From: Macrothele yani
Taxonomy: Eukaryota > Arthropoda > Arachnida > Araneae > Macrothelidae
Assembly: GCA_039090855.1 (NCBI GenBank)
Contig: CM077023.1
Span: 78,157,127-78,221,126 of the forward strand
DNA: 64,000 nucleotides
Direction of reading: 5' to 3'
Each line of letters begins with the position of its first letter. The stretch's first letter is position 1. A model generated the notes under the pieces. That model did no database searches. It saw nothing but the letters and a program-made list of their open reading frames with translations, and was not told the DNA's origin. This document shows positions 1 to 10,554 of this stretch, in pieces. Both the position numbers and the translations under genes were made by a program.

Positions 1-40
1 CAATTTTAATTAATTTTTAATTAAAAAAAGTTATATATAT

Positions 41-493
41 AGCTGGAGAAATTTAATTAAAATTGAGCAAAAAAATGAAAAAGTTCGAAAAATGAGATCA
101 CTGACCAACAAGAGATGGCGCCACAACGCCCAAGAAGAAGCGATAGCCGATGACAGAAGCAGCCTGCGAGAACCACCGAAATGCCCAGCTGACACGGTCC
201 GTGCTAGTCGGAGCAAAACGTCCCCTCGAAGACGGTAAAGGAGTATTACCGAAAGTACTCGGTTATGAATAAATATTGAAGAAAATGAGGATGCAGCAAA
301 GGAAAAAAACTCATTTGGTGATGAGGCAAAATAAATTCCAACGGGGGAAAAGAAAGAAGCGGACCCGTGGCCAAATGAAAAACCCCCGTGCCGCATCCAC
401 ATAACGGAAATATGAATTGAAAGCCAAGCCCCACGTGCGGTAAGTGTTCATCGAACTTTACCAACTAAAAGTGAAGTTCAAAAATGCAAATAT
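41..493 (+). mobile_element. 5'-truncated Penelope-like element, 3' end only
   Basis: This is the 3' end of the same PLE family found complete on the minus strand at 19,745-22,260. The two copies match through the last residues of the GIY-YIG endonuclease ORF (an Arg/Lys-rich tail ending SKTSPRRR) and the roughly 250-bp 3' untranslated region, ending near AAAATGCARATAT. Similarity starts abruptly at about position 41, so the copy is 5'-truncated, as is usual when target-primed reverse transcription stops early. It has no RT domain and cannot encode a working protein. The AT-rich first 40 bases do not match the other copy. Confidence 0.8.
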
Positions 494-557
494 TTTCTAT
501 GAAGAAAGAACATCTTAAACTTAATCAACTTACATTTCTGTATTAAATCAAGTAGTG

Positions 558-2216
558 TCAGTGGAAAGGATGAGCTTGTTTCTTTTTTAGATGCTCAAAT
601 CTTGGTTCAAGTTTGAAAACTGCAATTCCCATCTCCTTCTCGATGTTCACTGGGAACCTGTACTTGGTTTTGATGACAGTCATTGCAGAAAATTCCGTTT
701 CACATAAATATGATGATGCAAAGAGAATCAAAATTCTTAAAACCTTGTTGGCTACTTCAGGGTACTCTTGCTTCACCGATGACCAAAATTCTGGTAGGAA
801 AGATGACATAAACTTAGGTTTCAATGTGATGTCAAGTTTGACGAGATATAAATAAATTGTGCTTGTTCTGCAGTTGAGAACGTTAAGGGTAAAATCAGCG
901 CTGAAAGGATCTTTGATCCGATTGTGTTGTTGAACATCTTCTGGAAAGTACTTCTTAAAATGATCCAGAAACACTAATTTCTCGGCTTCATTCAATTTTA
1001 AATCATTTTCATTTGAAAATGTGTGCAATGTAGGAAAACAGTCATTTAGAACTCCCTCTTCCATTTTTTTCTTCCACAGAGCTAATTTTCTTTCGAAGGC
1101 AAAAATTTTGTCCATTAGCAGCAAAATGTAAATCTCATTACCTTGCAGGGATATATTTAATGAATTTAGCTTTTAAAATATATCACACAGATATGATAGC
1201 TTTAAAAGAAAGACACTGTCTTCAAACTTATTGGAATATTTCTGCTCAAGAAGATAGGAATGAAGTTCCCTCCTAAGTTCAAATACTCTTGACAAGACAT
1301 TTCCACATGAAAGCCATCAAGATTTGCAGTAGTAAAGTAGAGAACTGTGCTCAGCCCCCATATCTGCACACATTTGTTCAAAACATCTGGACTTAAAGTG
1401 GTTGAGTTTTAATGAAGTTTACTACTTCAATTAGTGACTGTCAACTTCATGTAGAGCAAGGCTTTAGAAGCAAGAACCTCCCTGTGGGGGATGCAATGTG
1501 TCCACATGGCATGAGGAGCAGCTTATTTTTAATGAGCGCCTTCAGTCCCCCATAACTACCTGCCATAAAGCAGGCTCCGTCTGTGCACACGCCTACACAA
1601 TTTTCTGGCATAAAAGAATCTATTTTCTGAAACAAGTCTACTGCTTTTGTATGAGATGTCATACTATTGTAGAAAAGATCTTTGTGAAATTTATTATCTT
1701 CATCTATAAATCTCACATGACAAATCAAATGCGCATCGTTATGGTTATCAGTGGCTTCATCCAATTGAATTGAAAAATCCTTGCCCTTTAGTTTTTCAAT
1801 TAACTGGTCATTTATATCATCAGTCATATCGAGAATTCGACTACTAACAGTATCAGCTGATAATGGCACACTTAGCAGTTGCTTGGCAGTGGATTCTCCT
1901 ACCATAATGGAAACCATGTCCATAGCAGCTGGTAAAATGAGCCTTCAGCAATAGTGTGTGGTTTCTTGCTCTTTGCTACTCGATAAGCAACTTTGTAGGA
2001 TGAAAGAAGAACCTTTATCGGGCTTGTAGCTTGTTTGGTGAAAGCTGCCTTTTGCTCAGCCATTCCTTTCAACTTAAAAGAAAAATACTCATGTGGATTG
2101 TTTACCAAACTTCCATGAACTGTTCCCAAATGACGTTTCATTTTATTGGGGAGCATGCTTTCTGCGGCTAGTACTTTAAAACAGATAACACGCTGTGGAT
2201 GTTTTTCATTTCCCAC
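558..2216 (-). pseudogene. hAT transposase remnant (ZBED5/Buster-like)
   Basis: Three open segments on the minus strand make one broken transposase. The N-terminal piece (2216-1899) has a BED-type zinc-finger remnant (CFKVLAAESMLPNKMKRH). The middle piece (1923-1447) has the catalytic-core segment FSIQLDEATDNHNDAHLICH and VCTDGACFMAGSYGGLKALI. The C-terminal piece (1124-558) has the hAT dimerisation region, with LFASSYLCETEFSAM followed by KTKYR. Frames change near 1,900 and there is a non-coding stretch at about 1,125-1,446, so the gene is dead. The motif order matches vertebrate ZBED5/FAM200-like proteins and Buster-type hATs. Its TIRs were not located. Confidence 0.8.
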
Positions 2217-2282
2217 AACAGTACATGTGAACCCGAAATATAGGTAGGTTGGTCTAAAACTCAGGCTTCATGCGACAATAAC

Positions 2283-2415
2283 ACATAAACATCTAAACCG
2301 AGCGAAACACAGTCGCGTACAGTAAAAATTTATTATCTTCATCTATAAATCTCACATAACAAATCAAACGTGCATCGTACGTGACTCTGTGTGTTTCGCT
2401 CATTTTAGATGTTTA
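2283..2415. mobile_element. Small foldback carrying a hAT transposase fragment
   Basis: Two arms of about 37 bp (2283-2320 and 2378-2415) are imperfect inverted copies of each other, built around AAACATCTAAA...GAGCGAAACAC. Between them, 2326-2377 is a near-identical copy of 1685-1740, which lies inside the neighbouring hAT transposase. This looks like an internally deleted, non-autonomous hAT derivative, or a local duplication caught in a foldback. No clean TSD is visible, though ATATAGGTAGG occurs on both sides (2237 and 2416). Confidence 0.5.
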
Positions 2416-2630
2416 TATAGGTAGGCTTCATCAAATTTCCGGTATTTTCACTTCTTCTCATCTTTTAACTGTTTATTTACAAAACGTCACGTTTTTTTTA
2501 CCAGCATCTAAAAATTTATCCATCTTGCCTGTTCTTAAAATGTAAAGGACATAAATACAAAAAATACGGAAAGCTCACAAACCACTGCACATCCGTTATC
2601 ATGAACAGTAAGCATAAGAATGAGTCCAAC

Positions 2631-2849
2631 TTTTTTTTTTTGATTGAGGGTTTAACGAGCACCGTGAGCAACTCAATGGGCTATAAACAGTAACCCGTCC
2701 CTAATTTAGGGCCACTGACTCCAGCGAATGGAAAGAGCCAGTGCCGTAAGACAAACACAATATCCATGACTCACCGGGATTCGAACCTGGACCCATCTCG
2801 GACGAGAGATCAGAAGCCATCGCTTAGACCATTGCACCACCGGGGCAGC
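2631..2849 (-). mobile_element. tRNA-derived SINE (family 1), copy 1
   Basis: Read on the minus strand, this begins with a tRNA-like head containing an A-box (GGTGGTGCAATGGTCTAAG) and a B-box (GGTTCGAATCC). A roughly 130-bp body and an A-rich tail follow. It is flanked by the duplication GAGTCCA (2622-2628 and 2850-2856). A second copy of the same family lies on the plus strand at 55,846-56,070. The RNA polymerase III promoter boxes, A-tail and TSD together define a SINE, presumably moved by LINE machinery. It encodes no protein. Confidence 0.87.
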
Positions 2850-3214
2850 GAGTCCAGTCTTCACATGGCGCTGCAACAAAAGTGTGCCTTCTCTGCAAAG
2901 TTAACTGAATCATCAGAAACCAATCAAATAACTTTTGCCCACATTGTTTTGATCCTTGGAAGAGGCCACGTGACACCCTGGAGACATGGGGACGCATCTC
3001 TAGGAATGTTTGCTCATCTATTTGGGGGGGTGGGGGTGATGTGTGGCTGCCATTATCCCTTCCTTTCCGGCCTTTTCAACGAATTCCGACGGAGACTCCC
3101 TTGACCAAAACCCGCGACACACAATTTGAAAAGCCCTGATCTAGTGTATAGATTATAGATCGAAAATTTGAGAGGTAATGTACTTAATAAATTTATCCTC
3201 TATAATTCCCGTTA

Positions 3215-3840
3215 AATATTTATAATACTAAAATTGCTTGGTTCAAGTTCTGGACTATAAGGTGGATGTGGAAGAACCTCAGACTTGGGGTTTGATGTTG
3301 TCATGGTTGCATTGCTGTTTGGTGGCAAGCATTGTGGTGGTGCAAAAAATAATAAAATAAAAAAACAATTTTTGACCACAGTCCACTTTGGACTGATTTT
3401 TTTGCTTGGGACAAAGGGTGGTATTTCCTCTCCATCCTTCCTCTTGCTTTCAGGGTCAAAATGGTGCACCCAGGTCTTGTTTCCAGTGACAGTTGTTTCC
3501 ACTAAACCTGGATCTTCATGAAGCTGCAAAAAACTGGGTAGGAATCACCATACACTGTGTTGATCAGGCAGCTGTTTCACGACCTACGTGGCATACACTT
3601 TCTAGTATCATAAGTCATCGTGCACCATTGCATAGGCATAACTATAACTTATGTCTAGCACAGCAGGCACAGTAAATTGTTGGTCTTCTTGAATCAGATA
3701 GTTCACATGATCAACATGATCTTCAGTTCTTTACTTGAACAGGTGCCCTGATCAAGCTTTGTCAGTCACACCTGTTCTGCCAGATTTAAACCTTTCTACC
3801 CATTTGTAAACTTTTCTCTGGATTGTACACTTATTACTAT
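3215..3840 (-). pseudogene. mariner transposase remnant 1
   Basis: The minus-strand open segment 3529-3212 holds TGNKTWVHHFDPESKR, the first catalytic-aspartate region of mariner (normally GDETWVHHFDPE; here Asp is Asn), and near its end PHPPYSPELEPSNF, the third-aspartate region with Asp changed to Asn. Upstream (to about 3,840) broken frames still read a helix-turn-helix-linker-like VYKWVERFKSGRTGVTD. Both altered catalytic residues and many stops show the copy is inactive. It lies in the same orientation as a second, better preserved mariner 0.6 kb away, from which it differs clearly. Confidence 0.8.
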
Positions 3841-4389
3841 ACTGTACTACCATTCATCTGTAAATTTAAGCAAGTTTTGGTCCTTCTGCCCAGAAAAACC
3901 CTATTATGGCATGCTGTTCAACAGTGGCACAATTGGAAACAAGAGCTTCCACATTTACTCACTCACTGCCGGAGTCGGACTGACAGGTAACATTGCATGA
4001 TGCCTTGTCCAATTGCTGTTACAGTGTGTTAATGTTGGTTGGCTGCTGTCACTTGCAGTATCATTTAAGTCAACAAAAATTGGCTTTACTTTCTGATTTT
4101 CCCTCATATGCATGTGCATATATTTTGTTCCTGAAGAGGAATTTTTGATAATTCCCACTTCTTTCTTCATTAGTATTGTTAAACTGGATTTTGTAAGAGT
4201 TTTGTTTGAGACAGTTTATACTTCCCTTAATTGCATGAACCACATAATCATCCCTAAACTGAGTTAAAGGGATTTAAAAATCAGTTCTGTTTATGATGTA
4301 TGCTCATATTAAAATAATTTTGTAAAAATACTGATACACAGTGTGGCAATTTGAAAACGAGACTATGCTAGATAAAAATAATGAACCAC
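3841..4389. other. Spacer between two mariners, nothing recognised
   Basis: There is an open frame of 71 codons on the minus strand at 4170-3955, with no motif I recognise. The stretch is otherwise AT-rich with stops in all frames. Part of it probably belongs to untranslated ends of the two mariner copies, but no matching inverted termini were found. Confidence 0.4.
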
Positions 4390-5400
4390 TGTAGTAAATT
4401 ACCAACCTTGGTTTATTCAAAGTTGCTTCCTCCTGCACCTAGACACTGGTTTGCATGCTCACAAAGTGCATGGAATAACTGCTGGCAAGCAGTTACAGTA
4501 ATGCTGTTAAGAATCCTTGTCACAGCTTTCTGGATGGTGTGTACATAATCAAAATAGCACCCTTAAAGTGGTGCTTTGAGTTTAGGAAATAAGAAGTAGT
4601 CACACGAAGATAATGCTGGAGAATAAGGAGGGTATGTCAACAATCAGACCACCTGTTTTTCGGCCAGAAACTCTCGAATGGTGACTACTTTGCGAGAAGG
4701 GGCATTGTCATGCAAAAGAACTCTGCTGCTTTCTTCTCGATACTCTGGCCTCACATGATGGAGATTCTTTGCAGCAAACATTTAAGAATGCCCACATTAA
4801 ACACAGCAGTAACAGTTTGTCCACTGAGCATGAATTACTTATGCACAATTCCTTTGCTATCATAGAAGGCAATGAGCATTGTTTTGATTTTTGATCTTAA
4901 CCGACTAACTTTATTGGTTTGCGAAGTGTTTGCCGACTTCCACTCGGCACTTTGCTGTTTCGTTTCAGGGTCATATTGGAAGACCCATGTCTCATCACCT
5001 GTAATGATGATATTGAGGAAATTTGGGTTTCTTTCAGTGGCAGCAATCAAGTCTCTGCAGTGTTCAACTCTCACTCATCCTTGATCATTGATTAAAGAAT
5101 GTGGTACAACTTGTGCACACACTTTCCTTTTCTTTAAATCTTACATTATTATTTGTCGAATGGTTTCCTTATTCAATTCTAGATATTTTGAAATCATATG
5201 AAGGGTTGCATTTCTGTCATCAGAGATGATTTCTCTCACCTTTTCAATCATGTCTAATCTTTGCACAATCCTTGCAGTGTCCGGATGTTCGTTGTCTTCT
5301 AGTGACTCTTCCACTGCAGAAACATATTTATGCCATTTGAAAGCACGTGCTTGAGATAGTCAACTGTCCCCATGCACTTGCTTCATCATGCTAAATGTCA
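4390..5400 (-). pseudogene. mariner transposase remnant 2 (DD34D type)
   Basis: Read on the minus strand from about 5,400, this shows an N-terminal MMKQVHGD/RAFKWHK region and a second helix-turn-helix (YLELNKETIRQII). The catalytic triad follows: ITGDETWVFQYDPETKQ (open segment 5074-4835), LLHDNAPSRKVV (near 4,700) and YPPYSPALSSCDYFLFPKLK (near 4,600). The C-terminus (LCEHANQCLGAGG) is near 4,440. All three aspartates are readable, but frameshifts and stops separate the pieces, so it is a near-full-length dead copy. Terminal inverted repeats were not resolved. Confidence 0.87.
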
Positions 5401-6871
5401 CACTTTTGCCCCCTCATGTTCTAAACTGACTACTCAGAGAGACCCTTTACGGCAGGTGTTGAGAGAGAATTCTTTTGTTTTTTTGTTCTAAGATGCAGCG
5501 CTGCCACTGGCGCACTGTAAACACGTAAATTACCCAAAAACGAAAAATAGGACCCATAATTACAAATTCTATGCATCATTTGGGACACAAATTTTATTTC
5601 GGAATTTTTAACATGCCATTTGGCAAAAGTAGAATTTGTAAGCAGGGCGCGATTTCACCGATTAGCAACTAGCAAATAGCTAGTGAAAAATCAAATTTGC
5701 TAGTGAAAAATCAAATTTGCTAGTGAAAAAAAATCGCAGTAGCAAATATTGCTAGTAAGGTAATTTCTTTATTTAAAGTAACCAAAAATCATTATTAATC
5801 CACGAAGTTTACATAAGTTTCTATTATCACTTGTTAAAACAGCGACGATCAGCGATTCTCTTTCGCCAATTTCCTTTTGACACTTAATACCCATCCTCCC
5901 CATATCTTTCATTCCTTCCAAACTGTCGTAGAAGCGCATTGAAACTCCTCTCCATCGTGCCCTCATTGGTCTATTACAGAAACTGAACGTGACGTCGGCA
6001 ATGGTTGCTGTGGCAACCCAGAGCTCTGGGATGGATCGGTTGTTTGACCACCTGGTCTGCCACCCTCCCTTCTTTTGCCCCACGAACTTTGTCCTCAACT
6101 CCTGTCGTACCCTAAGCGAAGCGATCTCCTACTTCCACAAGTCTTGATAGTCGTGCATACATCAAATACTGTGCTCTAATGATCAGTGATGAATAAGCAA
6201 GAATAATTCCACCTATTCGGATGGTAGACAAAACCGAAAGAAGCAAACCAAAATGTTACTGGAAAATAGCCTGCCAACACTGGCAAAAGTCTTATCCATA
6301 GTAACTAGCCTTATTGCGTGACATAGATAGACGCTTTTTTACGAAACGTGTTCGTGGAGGGTAAACTATTACGGAAGAAACTTTTGCTTCGTCTGACTTC
6401 TGGTTTTGGAAAATTTCCTTGTATTTTCAAGCTGAAATACAAATATTTATCCAATAAAATGTTAATGAGCAATAATACTTGACAGAGGCAACATCGTGAG
6501 AAAAAAAAATATGATTAAGGAAAAAATCCGAATTCCGTCGACCTTTCGTTTTCTAGTTTCGTAAAGACGGAATTCCAATAATAACGAAAAAAGCCGGAAT
6601 TCCTTGAATTCGCAAAAGAATCTCATGCCTGAAGATTACAGAAAAATTTTGCAGCAGCCAACTTCCGTTTTTGCAAATTGTTCTCCACAGTTTCAAGCTA
6701 AAATGCAAACATTTATGCAATAAAATGATATTTAACAAGAAAAGCGGACACAAAGACAACATTGGGAGAAAAATTTGCGATTACGGCAAAATGTTCTTAC
6801 TCCGTTTCGGTACTGTGTTTGAAAGTTTCGAAGCACGAAATTTCATCTCCAGATGGAAAACGACCCCCCCC

Positions 6872-6915
6872 TTTTTTTGTCATCAGTTAGAATGATCTAA
6901 CTGATGACAAAAAAA
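6872..6915. repeat. Perfect 20-bp hairpin inside the short hAT
   Basis: The arms 6872-6891 and 6896-6915 are perfect inverted copies (core GTCATCAGTTAGA) separated by a 4-base loop, ATGA. The outer part of each arm is poly-T/poly-A. It could extrude as a cruciform or arise from a small nested foldback. No function can be read from sequence. Confidence 0.8.
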
Positions 6916-7228
6916 AAAGCGGGATTCCGCGAATCCCTGTAAGAATCTCGTGTATATCATAAAAATAATAGCAAAAGAAAAATTTGAAACAAAATGAAAA
7001 TTTGTAGAATCCGTAGTTTTGATAGTGAGTTCCGTAGTCGGACAACTAATTCCGTAGAAACTACGGCATTGTGTGGTAGTTGGCAGATCTGAAGTGTGTA
7101 GAAGTTTAGCAAAAATTTGTGCGATACTTCCACTTAGTACTGCATGTTGTGAGGTGGGATTCAGTTTTTTAAAAAGAATACAAGGGGATTGGAGGAACAA
7201 TTTGTCTGTTTAAACTTTTAATGCTCTG

Positions 7229-7381
7229 ATGACAATTGAAATAGAAGGGCCACAAGAAGAGATTTTTAATCCATGGTCAGCAGTTATAAAATGGTATGAT
7301 GACAAAGTCAGACACCCTGAGCGTAAACCATATGGGAAGAAATCTGAATTAGAATGTCTGAAATATATTCATGTGGTATGA
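7229..7381 (+). pseudogene. hAT transposase C-terminal remnant
   Basis: A 50-codon open frame inside the short hAT contains FNPWSAVIKWYDDKVRHPER followed by KPYG. This resembles the Trp-rich C-terminal tail of ZNF862/KIAA1586-type hAT transposases, where a WY...RRPERxPYG motif is common. The rest of the transposase is absent, so this is a relic showing the short element derives from a larger autonomous hAT by internal deletion. The family assignment is inferred from this short motif. Confidence 0.5.
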
Positions 7382-7627
7382 GAATTTGTTAGAAATTAAT
7401 AATAAAGATAGTCACTAAACTTATCTAACATTCTATTCATTATTCAGAAAGGTAAGTCAAAATATTTATACACATATTTAAATTTCTGTGTAACTTTATT
7501 AGAAAATAAGTTACGATGTGATTTAGTTTTACTTGCTAGTCATGCAAACGTTTTGCTAGCAAACTATTTGGTCACTAGCAAAATTTGCTAGTGAGCAAAA
7601 AAGATGAAATCTTGCCCTGTTTGTAAG

Positions 7628-8185
7628 GATTAGGGAAAGAACAAAAACATCCAGCGCCGTCCCTCAAGATTATGTAAATATACAATATAAGATTATGTAA
7701 ATATACAAATGTCCTGATTAATTATTAAACCTTTAAGCTTTTAATCAATATAGGAACAGCTGAATTTTAAAATTTGGAAAATAAACTTACATTTAGAGAG
7801 AGCACTGTGAACGATTATATTGTACTAAAAGAGTTGCATGTCTACTTCAAAGATTGTTCGTTAAAAGTAAAAAAAATACTGTTTTTTTGTTCAAAAGTAG
7901 TCATCACACAGTTCCTGGGGTTCCCACGGGTCAGGGAATTTGATTTTGTTCAAAAGAGTTAGGAAACAGTGAGGGGAAAATTGCTATTTTTCATCGAAAC
8001 CTGAAAAATCTGCACAACCAGGCCTCCACAAATTGAAAAAAATGTGGTAGCCAGCAAAAGTTTTCAGTGGCCAGCAAACCCCCCCCTTTTCAAGTACAGA
8101 ACATATTTACGAGTCCCCCCCCCCCCAACAGAATTGCTGTTCATGCGCTTCTTCCGGCATAAATAGTGCGGGACTAGGCTTAACT
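7628..8185. other. Non-coding spacer, nothing firmly recognised
   Basis: There is a short tandem duplication of AGATTATGTAAATATACAA (near 7,670-7,705) and C-runs at about 8,080-8,130. The stretch near 7,910-7,950 (GGTTCCCACGGGTCAGGGAA) resembles, in the other orientation, 42,410-42,463, so both may be decayed ends of one hAT family. No gene is visible. Confidence 0.35.
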
Positions 8186-8589
8186 TGTTAGAAATTATTA
8201 TAAGAAATATGGCTGTCAGAGTTTTTCGAACCAGACTCCTCAGAGAACATTTAACAGAATTACAGGTGGCGCTGCTCGAAACGTTTTTATTTGTTTACTC
8301 TAGCGAGCGTTGCCTGAGAAGAAGATCCCCTTCTGCTGCTCACGTCGGTTAGTAATCTAAGTGGTTGATCTTTGACTGAACAACAACAATGTCTGTGATA
8401 TGTAGAGGGTGTGCGTGTTGGAATAGTGAGTTATTACCTTTTTGTGGAGATGTACAATAAATATTAGTGTGTTGTCTTTGAAGCATTTATATGTTTGATT
8501 ACTAAGGATAGATCTTCCTGCAGCTTGTAAGTGGCTTACTGCGTTACTTAAAGGAATTATAGATTTTAATTGTTTAGAAATATTTAACA
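8186..8589 (+). repeat. Copia 5' LTR
   Basis: The 404-bp repeat starts TG and ends CA and is paired with 12662-13052. It is longer than the 3' copy because of small insertions near 8,320 and 8,380-8,395. AATAAA near 8,457 is a candidate polyadenylation signal. The sequence after it (TATTGATTATGAGAC) is where the primer-binding site should be; the primer tRNA was not identified. Confidence 0.93.
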
Positions 8590-8734
8590 ATATTGATTAT
8601 GAGACTGAAATCTCACTGCTGTCAGGAAGATTAAAAGCAAAGTTCGTCAAATTCATCAAGCATTTGAGTCGAGTGAATTGAAGGCGTATTTGTTACTGCG
8701 TAGTTCCTCATTCGAAAATCGAAAGCGGAACAAA

Positions 8735-9484
8735 ATGGCGTCATTCATAGGAAGCGGCATGTACAGTATAACAAAGTTAGATAATTTTAATTATCAAATT
8801 TGTAAAGTAAGAATGGAAATGATTCTTATTAAAGATAATTTATGGAATGTTGTTTCAGAGCCAATTCCAGAAGAAAAGAGTGATGCATGGTTGAAAAATG
8901 ACGAACTGGCTAAAGCTACAATAACACTTTGCGTGTCTGATGATCAAATTATTCACGTATGCGACAAGAGAACAAGTTCTGAAATGTGGAATGCTTTGAA
9001 AATGGTTTACGAAAGAGAAAGTTTGAGTAGTAAATTGTATTTGCTTAGAAAACTGTATAGTTTACGTTTTCAAGAAAATGGATCAACTATGCAAGAGCAT
9101 GTAAATAGAATGCTGGAAATAGTTCACAAGCTTAAATCACAGGGAGAGGAATTCAAAGACACACATTTGGGGGCTATCTTGCTAAATAGTTAACCAAGTA
9201 CCTATGAAAATTTAGTTACTGCATTAGAAGCAAGACAGGAAGAAGATTTAACACTTGAGTTTATCAAATGTAAAGTGATAGATGAATCTAATAGAAGGAA
9301 AGAAAACTCACAGGCACACACTGATCACACAACTGTTTTGAAAACAAGTTATAAAAAGAAAAATTACAGCTCTAAACAAGAAAGTTTTTGCACTTTTTGT
9401 AAAAAAAGAATCTTGTCAAAGATGACTGTTGGCATTACAAAAGGAATCAAAATAAAGGTAACACTGGTAAGTTTCACAAAATAA
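8735..9484 (+). pseudogene. Copia gag (UBN2-type), one stop and a frameshift
   Basis: The start is taken at MASFIGSG (8735), 19 codons inside the open frame, because Copia Gag proteins usually begin here. The capsid-like region runs to an in-frame TAA at 9191-9193, which replaces a Leu codon (LLNS*PSTYENL). The same frame then continues through ALEARQEEDLTLEF. The zinc knuckle begins FCTFCKK but is broken by a frameshift near 9,405, after which DDCWHYKR is read in the protease frame. Gag would form the virus-like particle. Confidence 0.9.
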
Positions 9485-9489
9485 ACCCA

Positions 9490-10554
9490 CATACAGAGTC
9501 TCACAGTAATATTGCCGTGAAGACAAGAAAAATAAAATTAGATTGTGAACAAAATGACATAAAAAGAGAAAATGAAAATTTTTCATTAGAAACAAAGTCA
9601 AAACCCAACAAAATATCCAAAGGTTGGTCAATTGATTCCGGTGCAACGTGTCACATGACAAATGATGCAACACTGTTTAAAGAACTTTCAAAAGGTGAAT
9701 CAGAGCTGATCACTACTGCCGACGGTTCTCAGATAAAGTCGGAAGGCAAGGGAAATATAACCTTAAACTGCAAAATCGAAAAAGGAAAAGTTCGAAAAGT
9801 GGAAGTAAAGGATGTGTTATATGTTCCAGATTTAGACACTAATTTGTTATCTGTTAGAAAAGTCACAGAAAAAGGATTTGGAGTTTTATTCAAGAATAAA
9901 AAATGCACAATTAAGTATGGGGATACTATTGTAGCTATAGGATTAATAGATGCCTCAGATAATTTGTACAAACTACAAATATTAGATGAAAAGGCAAATT
10001 TGGCCACTACATGTGAAAATAAGAATTGTTTGAATTTATGGCACAGAAGGCTAGGTCATAGGGATATTGAAATGATAAAACAAATAGAGAAAAAGGAGTT
10101 AGCAAGAGGAATAACTCTTTCCAATTGTAAAAAGGAAGAAAATTGTGAGTTTTGCATAAAAGGCAAACTTACACAGAAGCCATTCTCCAAACAAAGTAGT
10201 TTTAAGGCCAAAGCTGTGTTAGAATTAGTACACACAGATATTTGTGGTCCCATAGTTGAGGCCAGTCCTAGTGGTTACAAGTATTTTATCACATTTATAG
10301 ATGACTATAGCAGATACTGTTACATCTATTTGCTTAAAAGTAAAGATGAAGCATTAGTAAAATTTAAGCAATATGTAGCTTCAGTGAAAACCAAATTTGG
10401 AAAAATGCCAAAATCAATAAAAACAGATAATGGAGGAGAGTATTGTGGAAGAGATTTTGAAAATTATTTAGTGGAACAAGGAATAGAACATAAAACAACT
10501 GTTCCATACTGTCCTCAGATGAATGGAATTGCTGAAAGAAAAACAGATTTTTGA
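9490..10554 (+). pseudogene. Copia protease and integrase
   Basis: One open frame carries the aspartic protease motif WSIDSGATCHM (about 9,625), the GAG-pre-integrase HHCC zinc region (LWHRRLGHRDI ... CEFCIKGKLTQKPF, about 10,040-10,190) and the integrase core. The core acidic residues are readable in HTDICGP, KTDNGGEYCG and NGIAERK. Just after the catalytic Glu a frameshift ends the frame at 10,554, and the continuation is read from 10,551 in another frame (TEMTKTIML). Protease would mature the polyprotein; integrase would insert the cDNA. Confidence 0.93.

Larger units (their letters stand above)
5643..7619. mobile_element. Short hAT transposon with perfect 8-bp TSD
   Basis: The element starts CAGGGCGCGATTTCACC and ends GATGAAATCTTGCCCTG. 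It is flanked on both sides by TTTGTAAG (5635-5642 and 7620-7627), the 8-bp duplication expected for hAT. The roughly 115-bp subterminal regions are imperfect inverted copies rich in GCTAGTGA/TCACTAGC motifs. Inside are a transposase C-terminal remnant (7229-7381, plus strand), a hairpin (6872-6915) and two diverged direct repeats (about 6,400-6,530 and 6,665-6,790). It lacks most of a transposase, so it is non-autonomous. Confidence 0.88.

Noticed and set aside
3215..5400. The two mariner stretches as one element
   Set aside because: Each has its own first-aspartate (TWVHHFDPE / TWVFQYDPE) and third-aspartate motifs, so they are separate copies.
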